Shown one piece after another: positions 55,797-64,000 of a DNA stretch of 64,000 bases (positions within the stretch are counted from its first letter, which is position 1; every line of letters begins with the position of its first letter). The translations under genes and the position numbers were made by a program. This DNA comes from Deinococcus sp. KNUC1210 (GTDB lineage Bacteria; Deinococcota; Deinococci; Deinococcales; Deinococcaceae). The notes below the pieces were generated by a model. It was not told the origin of the DNA and did not search any database. It worked only from the letters and a program-made list of their open reading frames with translations. Location of the stretch: positions 1 through 64,000 of the forward strand of contig NZ_CP092195.1 of assembly GCF_022344005.1 (NCBI RefSeq), written 5' to 3'.

Positions 55797-57629
55797 TTAC
55801 ATCCTTCCGCTCATGGTCATCAGGTCACGGGCGGGCATCGTCTGAAGCGTCCCGTTCGGCACCACCCGGATGAACGTCACCAGGCCGCCCATCTCGGCTT
55901 CGTGGGTGGCGCTGCCTTCTGAGCCGGGGCCGGGATTGACGGCGTGGTCGAGGATATGACACTGAAGCATCCAGGTGCCGGGGTTGTTCGCCACGAATTC
56001 AAGGTCAGCGGTCTGGGACGGCCCGAGGGTCACGGTGTTGGCCGACTCGGGGGCAGTCAGTGTGTTGCCGTCGCGCGCCAAGATGCGGAAGGTGTAGCCG
56101 TGCAGATGCATTACGTGGGTTTCCTCGGCACTGGCGTTCACCAGTCGCAGATGTACCGTCTTGCCCTGCGGCACACTCACCGCCGGAGCATCCGGGTAGG
56201 CTTGGCCGTTGATGGCGAACAGGTTCTCCGCTTCGCTGCCGTCCACCTTGAAGGATGACAGCTCGGTCAGCAGGTCGACCGTTCCAGCAGCGCCCGCTCC
56301 CGGCTTCGCGTCAACGATGATCTCCCCGTGCAGCCCTGCGTCCACCTGGAAGTCGTCGTTGACATGCGAGTGGTAGAAGTGCGTGCCGACCATCTGCGGC
56401 GTGACCGTGAAGCGGTACGTGAACGTCTCCCCCGGCTTCACGGCCGCCTGACTGACCATCGGCATGCCGTCCTGATTGAACGGCACCGCCAGCCCATGCC
56501 AGTGCAGGCTCGTCTCCTGAGGAAGATTGTTCTTCAGCACCACCGCCACACGCTCACCCACATACCAGCGCAGCAGCGGGCCGGGCGCGGTGCCGTTGTA
56601 CCCCCAGGCGGTGACGGTGCGGCCCGGCGCGACCTGCCAGGGAAAGGCACTCGCCGTCAGGGTGTACTGCCGGGTGCCGTCCGGCAACACCGTGGGCGTC
56701 AGCGCCTGTTCACGCAGCAGTGCCTGTGAGTGGGCCTGTTGCATCAGGGCGATGCTCTGCGGCAGGTTGATGACCGGAGACGCCGCCTGGATCACGTCGC
56801 CGTCTGCCGCCACCGTCGCGCCGCCCGCGTCACTGCTTCCGCTCAGCGCCGCGAACGCCCCGGTGCCCCAGCCGAGCGAGAAGCCCAGCACCACGGCCGT
56901 CATCAGCACGTACTGGCCCGCCGACTGCCGCACGCTGGCGAACAGTTCCTTAAGCACATACAGGATCGCGCCGCCCGCCATCGCCAGCACGAAGACGTTG
57001 AACACCGGGTTCGTCCACAGGCTGCCCAGCAGCGTGCCGACCACCGTGGGGCCGCCGCCGATCAGGCCCAGCAGCAGCAGGGTGCGCCACGGCAGGCGGG
57101 CTTTCCCGCACAGGCTTGGCCCCACGATGCCGAAACCCTCGGTGGCGTTGTGGAGTGCAAACCCCACGATCAGCCCGATACTCAGCCCGATTTTCCCCTG
57201 GGCATACGTCTGCCCGATCGCCAGCCCTTCACTCAGGTTATGCACGCCGATGGCGGTGGCGATCATGGTGGACAGGTGCTGCGCCGACGTCCCTTTGGCG
57301 GTGCGGATCAGGCGCTGCTCGATGGCGACCAGGCCGACGAAGCCCAGCAGCAGGCCGCCAATCATGGTCAGAATCATGACCGTGCCAACCGACCAGGAGC
57401 CGCGCAAGGCACTGGTGGTCTGCCCGCTGGCCTCGCCGAGGATTTCGACCAGCAGGAACAGCAGGATGCCGGCGGCCAGCATGCTCAGGGCGTTGCGGGC
57501 GGTGGCGCCGAGGCGTTTCATGCGGCCCACCGGCAGACCGATAAAGATGGTGCCCCCGGCGATCAGGCCGAGCAGCAGCAGGGTGGGAAGATGAAGCGTG
57601 GCGGGCATGTGCCCAGCGTAGAAGGCCAT
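55797..57629 (-). CDS. fused ZIP-family transporter and multicopper oxidase
   Basis: A 610-residue fusion. Residues of about 10-265 form a ZIP-type membrane domain with eight hydrophobic segments, including AIGVHNLSEGLAIG and FALHNATEGFGI (the HNxxEG metal motif occurs twice). Residues of about 310-600 form a multicopper-oxidase domain with copper ligand motifs HWHGLAVP, HFYHSHV, THVMHLHGYTF and WMLQCHILDHA. It would couple metal transport with oxidation on the outer face of the membrane. It may take up or detoxify copper, iron or manganese. The ATG at 57608 is an alternative start. Confidence 0.85.
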   Translation of the reverse strand: MAFYAGHMPATLHLPTLLLLGLIAGGTIFIGLPVGRMKRLGATARNALSMLAAGILLFLLVEILGEASGQTTSALRGSWSVGTVMILTMIGGLLLGFVGLVAIEQRLIRTAKGTSAQHLSTMIATAIGVHNLSEGLAIGQTYAQGKIGLSIGLIVGFALHNATEGFGIVGPSLCGKARLPWRTLLLLGLIGGGPTVVGTLLGSLWTNPVFNVFVLAMAGGAILYVLKELFASVRQSAGQYVLMTAVVLGFSLGWGTGAFAALSGSSDAGGATVAADGDVIQAASPVINLPQSIALMQQAHSQALLREQALTPTVLPDGTRQYTLTASAFPWQVAPGRTVTAWGYNGTAPGPLLRWYVGERVAVVLKNNLPQETSLHWHGLAVPFNQDGMPMVSQAAVKPGETFTYRFTVTPQMVGTHFYHSHVNDDFQVDAGLHGEIIVDAKPGAGAAGTVDLLTELSSFKVDGSEAENLFAINGQAYPDAPAVSVPQGKTVHLRLVNASAEETHVMHLHGYTFRILARDGNTLTAPESANTVTLGPSQTADLEFVANNPGTWMLQCHILDHAVNPGPGSEGSATHEAEMGGLVTFIRVVPNGTLQTMPARDLMTMSGRM

Positions 57630-57665
57630 TCCGTGAAAGTCAACTAAACTGATCGGGATTGTCTG

Positions 57666-58115
57666 CTAGTGCGACCGCATTTCTAGTTCATGCCTCCGCT
57701 CTGGCCGACCGCTGAGCGTCACGACGGTCTGCTCCTGCTGCAAGGTCGCCAGGTACTGCACCATGCCTCCAGGCCCCTGTAAGAATACGGCGTCGTTGCC
57801 AGGCGCAATCGGGTCGTCGGTGATCTGGCGGTAGCCAGCCTGCTTGAGTGTCTCCAGCAGTGCTTTGGGTTGCCAGCCTGCCGTGCGGTAGCGCTCAACC
57901 CGGCTGAAACCGCTGCGGACTTCCTGGCGATAACTCTGACTCGCCGGGCATTCGGGCGTGTAGCCAGCAGGCAGGGACGCGGCTCCATTCCAGAGCGTGC
58001 CGGGCCTTTCAATGCAGTACAGCGCACCGGCCCAGCGCGCTTCTCGCAGCTGCCACCAGCCTACCAAGATCACGGCCAACAGCGGAACAGCCCACCACCC
58101 TCTACTCGCGGACAT
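57666..58115 (-). CDS. hypothetical membrane-anchored protein, 149 aa
   Basis: A single N-terminal membrane segment (WWAVPLLAVILVGWWQL) anchors a soluble domain containing YCIERPGTLWNGAASLP and CPASQSYRQEVRSGFSRVER. Two Cys may form a disulfide. It overlaps the ArsR-family gene by 14 bases and is probably in the same operon. Function unknown. Confidence 0.6.
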   Translation of the reverse strand: MSASRGWWAVPLLAVILVGWWQLREARWAGALYCIERPGTLWNGAASLPAGYTPECPASQSYRQEVRSGFSRVERYRTAGWQPKALLETLKQAGYRQITDDPIAPGNDAVFLQGPGGMVQYLATLQQEQTVVTLSGRPERRHELEMRSH

Positions 58116-58509
58116 GCTCCAGGGCGCTTTCGATCAGGCCATTGACGTGCTGGTCGAGCAACCGGTAATACGCGACCCGACCTTCCTTGCGGAACGTCAC
58201 CAGTCGGTGCGCCCGCAGCAGCCGCAGCTGGTGGCTGACCGCACTCTCGCTGATGCCCACCACCACCGACAGGTCGCACACACACAGCTCGCCGGTGTTC
58301 AGCGCACTCAGCAGGCGCAGTCGGGTGGGATCGGCGACCACTTTCAGCAGCGCGCTGGCATTTTCGACGCAGGTGCTGTTCGGCATGGCCCGTCTGGCCT
58401 TCTGAACGGCTTCCGGGTGGACGCAGGTCACCTCGCAAACGTCTTCTTGAGAAGTGAGTATCACTTCGGGAGTATAACCGAAGCTCTGACCAGCCTCAGG
58501 GACGTCCAT
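58102..58509 (-). CDS. ArsR/SmtB-family metal-sensing repressor (CadC-like)
   Basis: Winged-helix protein of 135 residues when started at ATG 58509, which overlaps the CDF stop as TGATG. The alpha3 metal site is ELCVCDLS. The N-terminal thiols in EDVCEVTCVHPEAV match the CadC N-terminus. The HTH reads GISESAVSHQLRLLR. An internal GTG at 58464 is an alternative start. It aligns better with CadC, has TATACT just upstream, and would give a leaderless mRNA. The protein probably senses Cd, Zn or Pb and represses the neighbouring CDF, ZIP and P-type ATPase genes. Confidence 0.85.
   Translation of the reverse strand: MDVPEAGQSFGYTPEVILTSQEDVCEVTCVHPEAVQKARRAMPNSTCVENASALLKVVADPTRLRLLSALNTGELCVCDLSVVVGISESAVSHQLRLLRAHRLVTFRKEGRVAYYRLLDQHVNGLIESALEHVRE
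58451..58467. promoter_or_regulatory. inverted repeat at the alternative arsR start
   Basis: GAAGTGAGTATCACTTC is a perfect seven-base inverted repeat with a GTA centre. It covers the alternative GTG start at 58464 and lies a few bases past a TATACT -10-like sequence. It may be an ArsR-family operator. Confidence 0.45.
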
Positions 58510-59447
58510 CACACCACCTCGTCGGAGAGCAGATCACAGGGCACCCGGCCCTGCTCGACCTGCACGGTGGCGTGTTCCACCCCGAACTGCTCATGCAGTT
58601 CGTGCCGCAGGTGCTGGAGACCCTCGTCCGGCAACCCTGCTGGCACCACCAGATGGACGGTCAGCGCGGTCTCGGTGGTGCTCATGCCCCAGACGTGCAG
58701 GTCATGCACGCCCGACACGCCTGGCTGGGCACTCAGAAATGTTTTCACGGCGTTTAGATCGACACTTTCTGGGACGGCGTCGAGCGCCAGGTCGAGCGAT
58801 TCGCACAGCAGGCCCCAGGTGCCGTACAGGATCACCGCCGCCAGCACCAGGCTGACCAGCGGATCGAGCCACAGCCAGTGGGTGAATACGATGACGATAC
58901 CCGCCACCACCACCCCGGCAGACACCACCGCGTCGGCCAGCATGTGCTGAAACGCGCCGCGCAGGTTCAGGTCGCCCTTGCGCCCCGACGCGAACAGGTA
59001 CGCAGTGATGCCGTTCACCGCGATGCCGGCCGCCGCGACCCAACTCACTGTGCCGCCCGCCACCAGAGCCGGATGCTGCAGACGCTGCACCGCTTCCCAC
59101 ATGATCGCCCCCAGTGCGATCAGCAGCAGCACCACGTTGGTCAGCGACGCCAGGATGCTGCTTCTCCGCAGGCCATACGTGTGCTTCTGGGACGGGCGGC
59201 GTTTGGCGACGATGTATGCGCCCCAGGCGAGTATCAAGCCCAGCACGTCTCCGGCATTGTGTCCGGCGTCGGCCACCAGCGCGAGCGACTTCGCCAGCGT
59301 GCCGTAGACCACCTCGGCAATCACGAAGCCCGTGTTCAGCACGATACCTACCAGGAATGCTGTTCCGAAGTTGGCGGGCGCATGGCTGTGGTGGTGCCCG
59401 TGGGCGTGACCCGCGTGGTCGTCGTGTGCTGCATGGTCATGGGTCAT
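58509..59447 (-). CDS. czcD: cation diffusion facilitator (CzcD/ZitB-type)
   Basis: A 312-residue antiporter with an N-terminal His/Asp-rich tail (HDHAAHDDHAGHAHGHHH) and six membrane segments. Metal-binding Asp residues lie in LVADAGHNAGDVLGL and MLADAVVSAGVVV. The C-terminal cytoplasmic domain ends in HELHEQFGVEHATVQVE. It exports Zn, Cd or Co in exchange for protons. It is coupled to the ArsR-family gene. Confidence 0.92.
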   Translation of the reverse strand: MTHDHAAHDDHAGHAHGHHHSHAPANFGTAFLVGIVLNTGFVIAEVVYGTLAKSLALVADAGHNAGDVLGLILAWGAYIVAKRRPSQKHTYGLRRSSILASLTNVVLLLIALGAIMWEAVQRLQHPALVAGGTVSWVAAAGIAVNGITAYLFASGRKGDLNLRGAFQHMLADAVVSAGVVVAGIVIVFTHWLWLDPLVSLVLAAVILYGTWGLLCESLDLALDAVPESVDLNAVKTFLSAQPGVSGVHDLHVWGMSTTETALTVHLVVPAGLPDEGLQHLRHELHEQFGVEHATVQVEQGRVPCDLLSDEVV

Positions 59448-59475
59448 CGGAAGTCACCTTTGAAGGAAATCATGT

Positions 59476-60195
59476 TCAGGTCGAGAGTTCGATCAGGTAC
59501 AGCGCCACGAAGCCCGCGAAGAACGCAGCAGTGATCAGCGGCGTTTCTTTCACTTCGTGGGCCTCGGTCAGCAGCTCTTCCGTGACCAGGTACAGCAGCG
59601 CCGCCGCGCCGAACGACAGCACGATCTCCAGTGCCAAACCATGCAGCCCCTGAAGCAGCGTGCCGCCCAGCAGCGATCCCACGATCACCGCCAGACTGAG
59701 ACCGCTGATGGTCAGGATGGTGCGCGCTCTGGGCACCCCGGCCTGTCCGAGACTGGACGCCACCGACACGCCCAGAAACAGCAGTTCCAGCGTTAGGGCG
59801 ATGACCAGCAGCACGCCCACCCGGGCTCCGGCGGCGAAGCCCACGCCGATCAGCAGGCCGTCGATGAAGACGTCAATCCCGACCGCCGCGAGGAGACTGC
59901 TCTCGCCCTTGCCGCCGTTGCGCTCCTCCAGCCGCTCGGCGAAAAAGCGGATCGCCAGCAGCACCGCCACGCCCAGCGAGAAACCGATCACGACGCCCAG
60001 CGGCTGATGGCCTTTGGTGATTTCCGGCAGGAGTTCGCCAGCGACAGCGGCGAACACCACGCCGGCGGCAAAATGCTGCACGAAACTGCGGGTCTTCTCG
60101 CTGGGTACCCGGTACGTTGCCACCACACCGCCGACGATGGTGGCGGCTACGGGAATGAGGGTCAGCGAGAAGATTTGCGCGAGCGGCGCGCTCAA
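59476..60195 (-). CDS. ZIP-family metal transporter
   Basis: A 239-residue protein with eight hydrophobic segments and the ZIP motifs FAAGVVFAAVAGELLPEI and DVFIDGLLIGVGFAAG. Asp/Glu stand in place of the usual His-rich loop. It lies between the CDF gene and the P-type ATPase gene, so it probably belongs to the Zn/Cd set. Confidence 0.85.
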   Translation of the reverse strand: MSAPLAQIFSLTLIPVAATIVGGVVATYRVPSEKTRSFVQHFAAGVVFAAVAGELLPEITKGHQPLGVVIGFSLGVAVLLAIRFFAERLEERNGGKGESSLLAAVGIDVFIDGLLIGVGFAAGARVGVLLVIALTLELLFLGVSVASSLGQAGVPRARTILTISGLSLAVIVGSLLGGTLLQGLHGLALEIVLSFGAAALLYLVTEELLTEAHEVKETPLITAAFFAGFVALYLIELST

Positions 60196-60207
60196 GAAGG
60201 GCCTTGA

Positions 60208-62617
60208 TTACGCATGGACAGCCGTCTGTTGTGGAAGGGTGGATGCTGCGTTTGCCGTTATCTTCGGCTTCCAGCTGAGCAGCCGCAGCGCGTTGGCGGT
60301 GACGATGGCGGTGGCCCCGGTGTCGGCGAGGATGGCCATCCACAGATTGGTGTACCCCAGTAGGGTGGTGATCAGGAAGATGGCCTTGAGACCCAGCGCG
60401 AAGGCGATGTTCAGGCGAATGTTGCTCATGGTGGCGCGTGACAGGGCGATCAGCTCTGGCACCCCCGACACCTGTTCACGCAGCAGGGCCGCGTCCGCGG
60501 TTTCCAGCGCCACGTCGGTGCCGCCGCCCATCGCGATACCCACATCCGACTGCGCCAGGGCGGGCGCGTCGTTGATGCCGTCTCCGACCATTGCCACCCC
60601 GCCCTGGGCATGCAGCTGAGCGATCAACCGCAGCTTGTCTTCGGGCAGCAGTTCAGCCTGCACGTCCAGTCCCAGGTCGGCGGCGATGGCCTGCCCGGTG
60701 CGCGTGTTATCGCCTGTCAGCATCACTGCCTTGATGCCCATGGCTTTGAGGTTGGCGATAGCGGCTTTCGCATCCGGCCGGGCTTCATCGCGTAGGGCGA
60801 TCAGCCCCAGGATCGACGGGCCGTTCATCAGCAGCACGGTGGTGCGGCCCTGAGACTCGAACGCCTCGATCTGCGTCTGGAGCGTGGCGTCCAGGCTGGT
60901 CAGGCTGGCGGCGTACCGCGGGGAGGCGACACTCAGCAGGCGGCCCTCGACCGTCGCTGTGACCGCTTTGCCTGGAATGGCCTGCGCGTCCGTCGCTTCC
61001 GGTATTCCCAGCTTCTGGCTCTTCGCCTCGCGGGTAATTGCCTGGGCCAGCGGATGGTTGCTGCCCGACTCGACCGCCGCCGCCAGACGCAGCACCTCAC
61101 GCCGATCCGCGCCCAACTCGACGATGTCGGTGACGCTCGGCTTGCCAGCGGTCAGGGTGCCGGTCTTGTCGAACGCCACCGTCTTGATGCTCCCCAGGGT
61201 CTCCAGGGCCGCTCCGCCCTTGATGAGTAGGCCACGGCGCGCTCCGGCGCTGACGCCGCTGGTGATGGCGGCCGGGACACTGAGCACCAGCGCACACGGG
61301 CAGCCGATCAGCAACAAAGCGATGCCTTTGTACAGCCAGGTGTGCCACTCACCGCCCATCAGGAGGGGGGAACGACGGCGACCAGAGCAGAAACTGCCAC
61401 CACGCCGGGGGTATACACCCGGCTGAAGCGGTCGATGAACCGGGCGGTTGGGGCCTTGCTGCCTTCTGCTTCCTCAACCATGTGGATGATACGTGCAATG
61501 GTGTTGTCGGCGGCCGTTTTCTGTACCTCGACGCTCAGCACGCCGTCGGTGTTGATGCTTCCGGCGAACACCTGATCGCCCACCGTCTTGAGCACCGGGA
61601 CACTCTCGCCAGTCACCGGACTGTCGTCCAGGCTGGACGTGCCTTTGACGATGCGCCCGTCGGCGGGCACGCGTGCTCCAGGCCGTACCTGCACCCGATT
61701 GCCGATCTGAAGCGAGTCGGCCGGCACTTCACGCGTCTGCTTGCCTTCGAGCAGCAGGGCTGTCTTGGGGCGAGGGCCGCCAGCGCCTGAATACCGGCCC
61801 TCGCCTTGCCAGCCGCTACACCTTCGAGGAGTTCGCCGACGGCAAAGAAAAACACCACCACCGCGCCCTCGGCGGCCTGACCGATCAGCACCGCGCCCAC
61901 CGCGGCAAGACTGACCAGCATGTTGATACTGAACGGGTCACCGAAGCGCGCGCTGGCGACGGCCTTCTTCAGCAGCGGCCACGTGCCGAGCAGGGTGGCC
62001 GCGACGTAGCCATAGAGCGAGAACCGCGGTTCGATGAAGCTGAACACGAAGGCGAGGGCCAGCAGCACGCCCGAACCGACCACGAGTCGGCCCTGCCCGC
62101 TGGCGTACCAGGGCCTGCTCTGGACAGCGGCAGGCTGAAGGTCAGCCGTCAGCCCGGGTTTGACCAGGGGGGACGGCGCGTAGCCCATCGCTTTCATGTT
62201 TCCTTCGAGCGTGCTCCTCGGCGTCTGGGTTTCATCCAAGGTGAGCTGCAGGGTCTGCTTGCTGAAGCTGGCCCGGATGTCGGTAGCGCCGGGCAGGCCG
62301 CCCACCATGCCCTCGACCTTCCGCACACAGGTGGCGCAGTCCATGCTCTCGACGAAGTATTCGAGGGTGCTGACGGAAACTGGCGCGGCCTGGACGAGAG
62401 GCGTCGGCGTGTAGCCCATGGATTTGAGATTCTTCTCCAGCAGCTCGCGGGAGGTCTGCGTCTCGTCTAGCGTCAACTGGAGGGTCTGTTTGGTAAAGCT
62501 GGTCTTGACCTCTGCGGTACCCGGGAGGCTGCCTACCATTCGCTCGACCTTCTGCACACAACTGGCACAGTCCATGTTCTCGACGAAGTAGTCGAGGTGG
62601 TTCGGGAAGGTCGTCAT
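60208..62617 (-). pseudogene. Zn/Cd-type P1B ATPase (ZntA/CadA), two frameshifts
   Basis: It starts at ATG 62617 with two HMA domains (ENMDCASCVQKVE and ESMDCATCVRKVE). Two frame breaks occur. The first is in a run of four C near 61767-61770, where a fifth C restores TALLLEGKQTREVPA. The second is in six C near 61365-61370, where a seventh restores VAVVPPLLMGGEWHTW. The restored 803 residues contain DSPVTGESVPV, the transport motif CPCALVLSVP, DKTGTLTAGKP and [10 protein letters not shown]. Both shifts are in homopolymers, so sequencing error is the simplest explanation. Confidence 0.88.
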
Positions 62618-62734
62618 GCTTGAATCATATCTGAGTAGATGTTCAGGTGTAAAGAGATGAACAATACGACGGTGAGATCGGCTCATCGTGACGCTGGACA
62701 CCGCGTCTAAGGTAAAGTTTCAGGAGGAACACCT

Positions 62735-62980
62735 ATGACGATGCAGAGCGAGATCAAGGCGCACATGCCGATCATCTGTGCGGACGGGCACAACCACGGT
62801 GAGGTCGAAGCGGTGGACGGCGAGTACATCAAGGTGACGAAGGACGACTCGGGCACGCAGCACTGGCTGCCCCTGAGTGCGGTGGATCACGTGGACGAGC
62901 ATGTCCATCTCAACCTGAACCACGAGCAGGTGCACCAGCAGTGGCTCAGCGAAGATCCACACCCCCAACACCGCCAGTAA
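62735..62980 (+). CDS. DUF2171 family protein, 81 aa
   Basis: A small beta-rich protein with a good Shine-Dalgarno site (AGGAGGAAC). The fold resembles PRC-barrel or DUF2171 proteins: HMPIICADGHNHGEVEAVDG, EYIKVTKDDSGTQHWLPLSA and VDHVDEHVHLNLNHEQVHQQ. It is often stress-induced in Deinococcus and other bacteria. It is divergent from the ATPase gene, and a terminator follows. Confidence 0.8.
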   Translation: MTMQSEIKAHMPIICADGHNHGEVEAVDGEYIKVTKDDSGTQHWLPLSAVDHVDEHVHLNLNHEQVHQQWLSEDPHPQHRQ

Positions 62981-62997
62981 TTCTCAAATATGGTCAG

Positions 62998-63028
62998 GCA
63001 GGCTGAATGTTCTTTAGCCTGCTTGTTT
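62998..63028 (+). terminator. rho-independent terminator
   Basis: Stem GCAGGCT (62998-63004) and AGCCTGC (63016-63022), followed by TTGTTT, 18 bases after the DUF2171 stop. Confidence 0.7.
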
Positions 63029-63128
63029 GATGAAACGTCGGACATCATTCCTCTTGAGCGCTCCTTCAGACGAGTGAGCTTTACAGAATTTTGACACTCC
63101 AATGTTTACGCTGCACTTGGAGGACACC

Positions 63129-63479
63129 ATGACGATGAACACCCCGCTCAGCCCGGAACTGCAAGCCTGCCTCGACGCCTGTCTGACGTGTCTAGTCGCC
63201 TGTGAACACTGCGCTGCGGCGTGTCTGGCCGAGGACAACGTGAAGATGATGGCAGGCTGTATTCGGCTCGACCGCGACTGCGCCGACGCGTGCGCCCTCA
63301 CTGCCCGGCTGCTGATGCGGGCGAGCGAGTTACATCCGGCAGCCTGTCGCCTATGTGCCGAAGCGTGTGAACGCTGCGCCGCCGAGTGTGAGCAGCATGC
63401 GGCCCACCACGATCACTGCCGCGTGTGTGCCGAAGCCTGCCGCGCCTGCGCCGCCGAGTGCCGCAAGATGGCGGCCTGA
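63129..63479 (+). CDS. four-helix Cys-rich copper-storage protein (Csp/DUF326)
   Basis: A 116-residue all-helical protein started at ATG 63129 with GGAGGACACC upstream. Regular Cys spacing lines the helix interior: QACLDACLTCLVACEHCAAA, DCADACALTARLL, CRLCAEACERCAAECEQHA and CRVCAEACRACAAECRKMA. This is the pattern of Csp proteins, which bind many Cu(I) ions inside a four-helix bundle. It fits the copper-resistance function of the region. Confidence 0.85.
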   Translation: MTMNTPLSPELQACLDACLTCLVACEHCAAACLAEDNVKMMAGCIRLDRDCADACALTARLLMRASELHPAACRLCAEACERCAAECEQHAAHHDHCRVCAEACRACAAECRKMAA

Positions 63480-63481
63480 GC

Positions 63482-64000
63482 TCAGGGGGCCACGGGCAGC
63501 GTGAAGGTAAACGTGCTGCCCTGTCCCACTGCAGCGGCCACCGTCACGTCGCCGCCCATCGCCCGCGCAAGACCACGCGCCACCGTCAGGCCTACTCCAC
63601 TTCCCCCGGCCGCTCGTGAGCGCGAACTGTCCAGCCGGTAGAAGCGCTCGAAGATGCGCGCCTGGTCTTTGGGCTCAATGCCGGGGCCGCTGTCGATGAC
63701 GTGAATGAACGCTTGTCCGACCTTTGATGCTGCCGACACGGTGACCCGGCCTCCGGACGGCGTGTACTTGAGGGCGTTGCCCAGCAGGTTGGCCAGCACC
63801 TGCGCCGCCCGGTCAGGATCGGTCTGCACCGTGAGGTTTTGGGGCGGCAACACCACGCTCAATTGAATCTGGCGGCTCGCGGCCAGCAGATCGAAGCGCT
63901 CCTGCCCCTCCATCAGCAGGTGGTGGAGGGGCACCACCTGCACATGCAGCTCGACCGCGCCCGCCTCCACCCGCGACACCAGACTGAGATCCTCGACCAG
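63482..64000 (-). CDS. sensor histidine kinase, C-terminal part (cut by window edge)
   Basis: The frame is open to base 64000, so the N-terminus lies beyond the window. The visible part contains the end of the dimerisation domain (LVEDLSLVSRVEAGA) and the HATPase: N-box NLLGNALKYTPSGG, G1 HVIDSGPGIEPKD, F-box RIFERFYRLDSSRSR, and G2 GGSGVGLTVARGLA. The partner regulator is not visible. Confidence 0.88.
   Translation of the reverse strand: MVEDLSLVSRVEAGAVELHVQVVPLHHLLMEGQERFDLLAASRQIQLSVVLPPQNLTVQTDPDRAAQVLANLLGNALKYTPSGGRVTVSAASKVGQAFIHVIDSGPGIEPKDQARIFERFYRLDSSRSRAAGGSGVGLTVARGLARAMGGDVTVAAAVGQGSTFTFTLPVAP

Overview
This window reads as part of a Deinococcus plasmid or megaplasmid. The evidence is the high GC content with GC-rich third positions, an iteron origin with repA/parA/parB and a parS-like palindrome, and a gene set typical of Deinococcus-Thermus: a C-H-H type CsoR, CHRD/cupredoxin secreted proteins and a SigK-like sigma/anti-sigma pair. 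No tRNA or rRNA genes were seen. All identifications were made by reading translated sequence and motifs, without database searches.

Layout. (1) 0-8.5 kb: the end of a c-type cytochrome, a NarL-type response regulator, a minus-strand set of secreted proteins (CHRD, CHRD-cupredoxin, DUF305, YVTN beta-propeller, duplicated lipoprotein), and an anti-sigma/ECF sigma pair. (2) 8.7-15.7 kb: a reactive-sulfur island. A CstR-like repressor and an MFS transporter diverge from a minus-strand operon of persulfide dioxygenase-rhodanese, two rhodaneses, TauE/SafE, two YeeE/YedE proteins and UspA, followed by a LysR regulator. A near-perfect CstR operator lies in the divergent promoter. (3) 16-19 kb: a small membrane protein and a two-gene minus-strand operon in which a TnpB-like RuvC/zinc-ribbon protein overlaps a PrimPol-like protein. 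(4) 20-30 kb: a translationally coupled defence operon of SNF2 helicase, AIPR, XRE antitoxin plus VapC toxin, and type III Mod and Res. The middle of mod is markedly AT-rich, which suggests exchange of the specificity region. (5) 30-41 kb: poorly known plasmid genes (one with HUH-like motifs and a membrane hairpin), a long perfect palindrome, a stand-alone YVDD reverse transcriptase, a ParS/MbcA-type antitoxin with an unrecognised partner, and a two-gene CBASS (CD-NTase plus four-TM effector). (6) 41-46 kb: tyrosine recombinase, RepA, nine iterons, ParB, ParA and a 38-bp parS-like palindrome. (7) 46-64 kb: a metal-resistance region with copper genes (a CPD-type P-ATPase, csoR, copZ, copA, a four-helix Cys-rich copper-storage protein, and a fused ZIP/multicopper oxidase) and Zn/Cd genes (ArsR/CadC, CDF, ZIP, ZntA/CadA-type ATPase), with several gene remnants.

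At least nine genes are interrupted by single-base frameshifts, mostly in short homopolymers and with both halves otherwise intact. Either the assembly has homopolymer errors or these genes have decayed recently. Three other remnants (an SDR, a thioredoxin-reductase-like gene and a histidine-kinase N-terminus) carry larger lesions and look like real pseudogenes.

The best candidates for something undescribed are the TnpB-like/PrimPol operon (its RuvC-III position is His rather than Asp), the SNF2-AIPR-TA-type III RM composite, the lone YVDD reverse transcriptase, and the unrecognised gene paired with the MbcA/ParS antitoxin.
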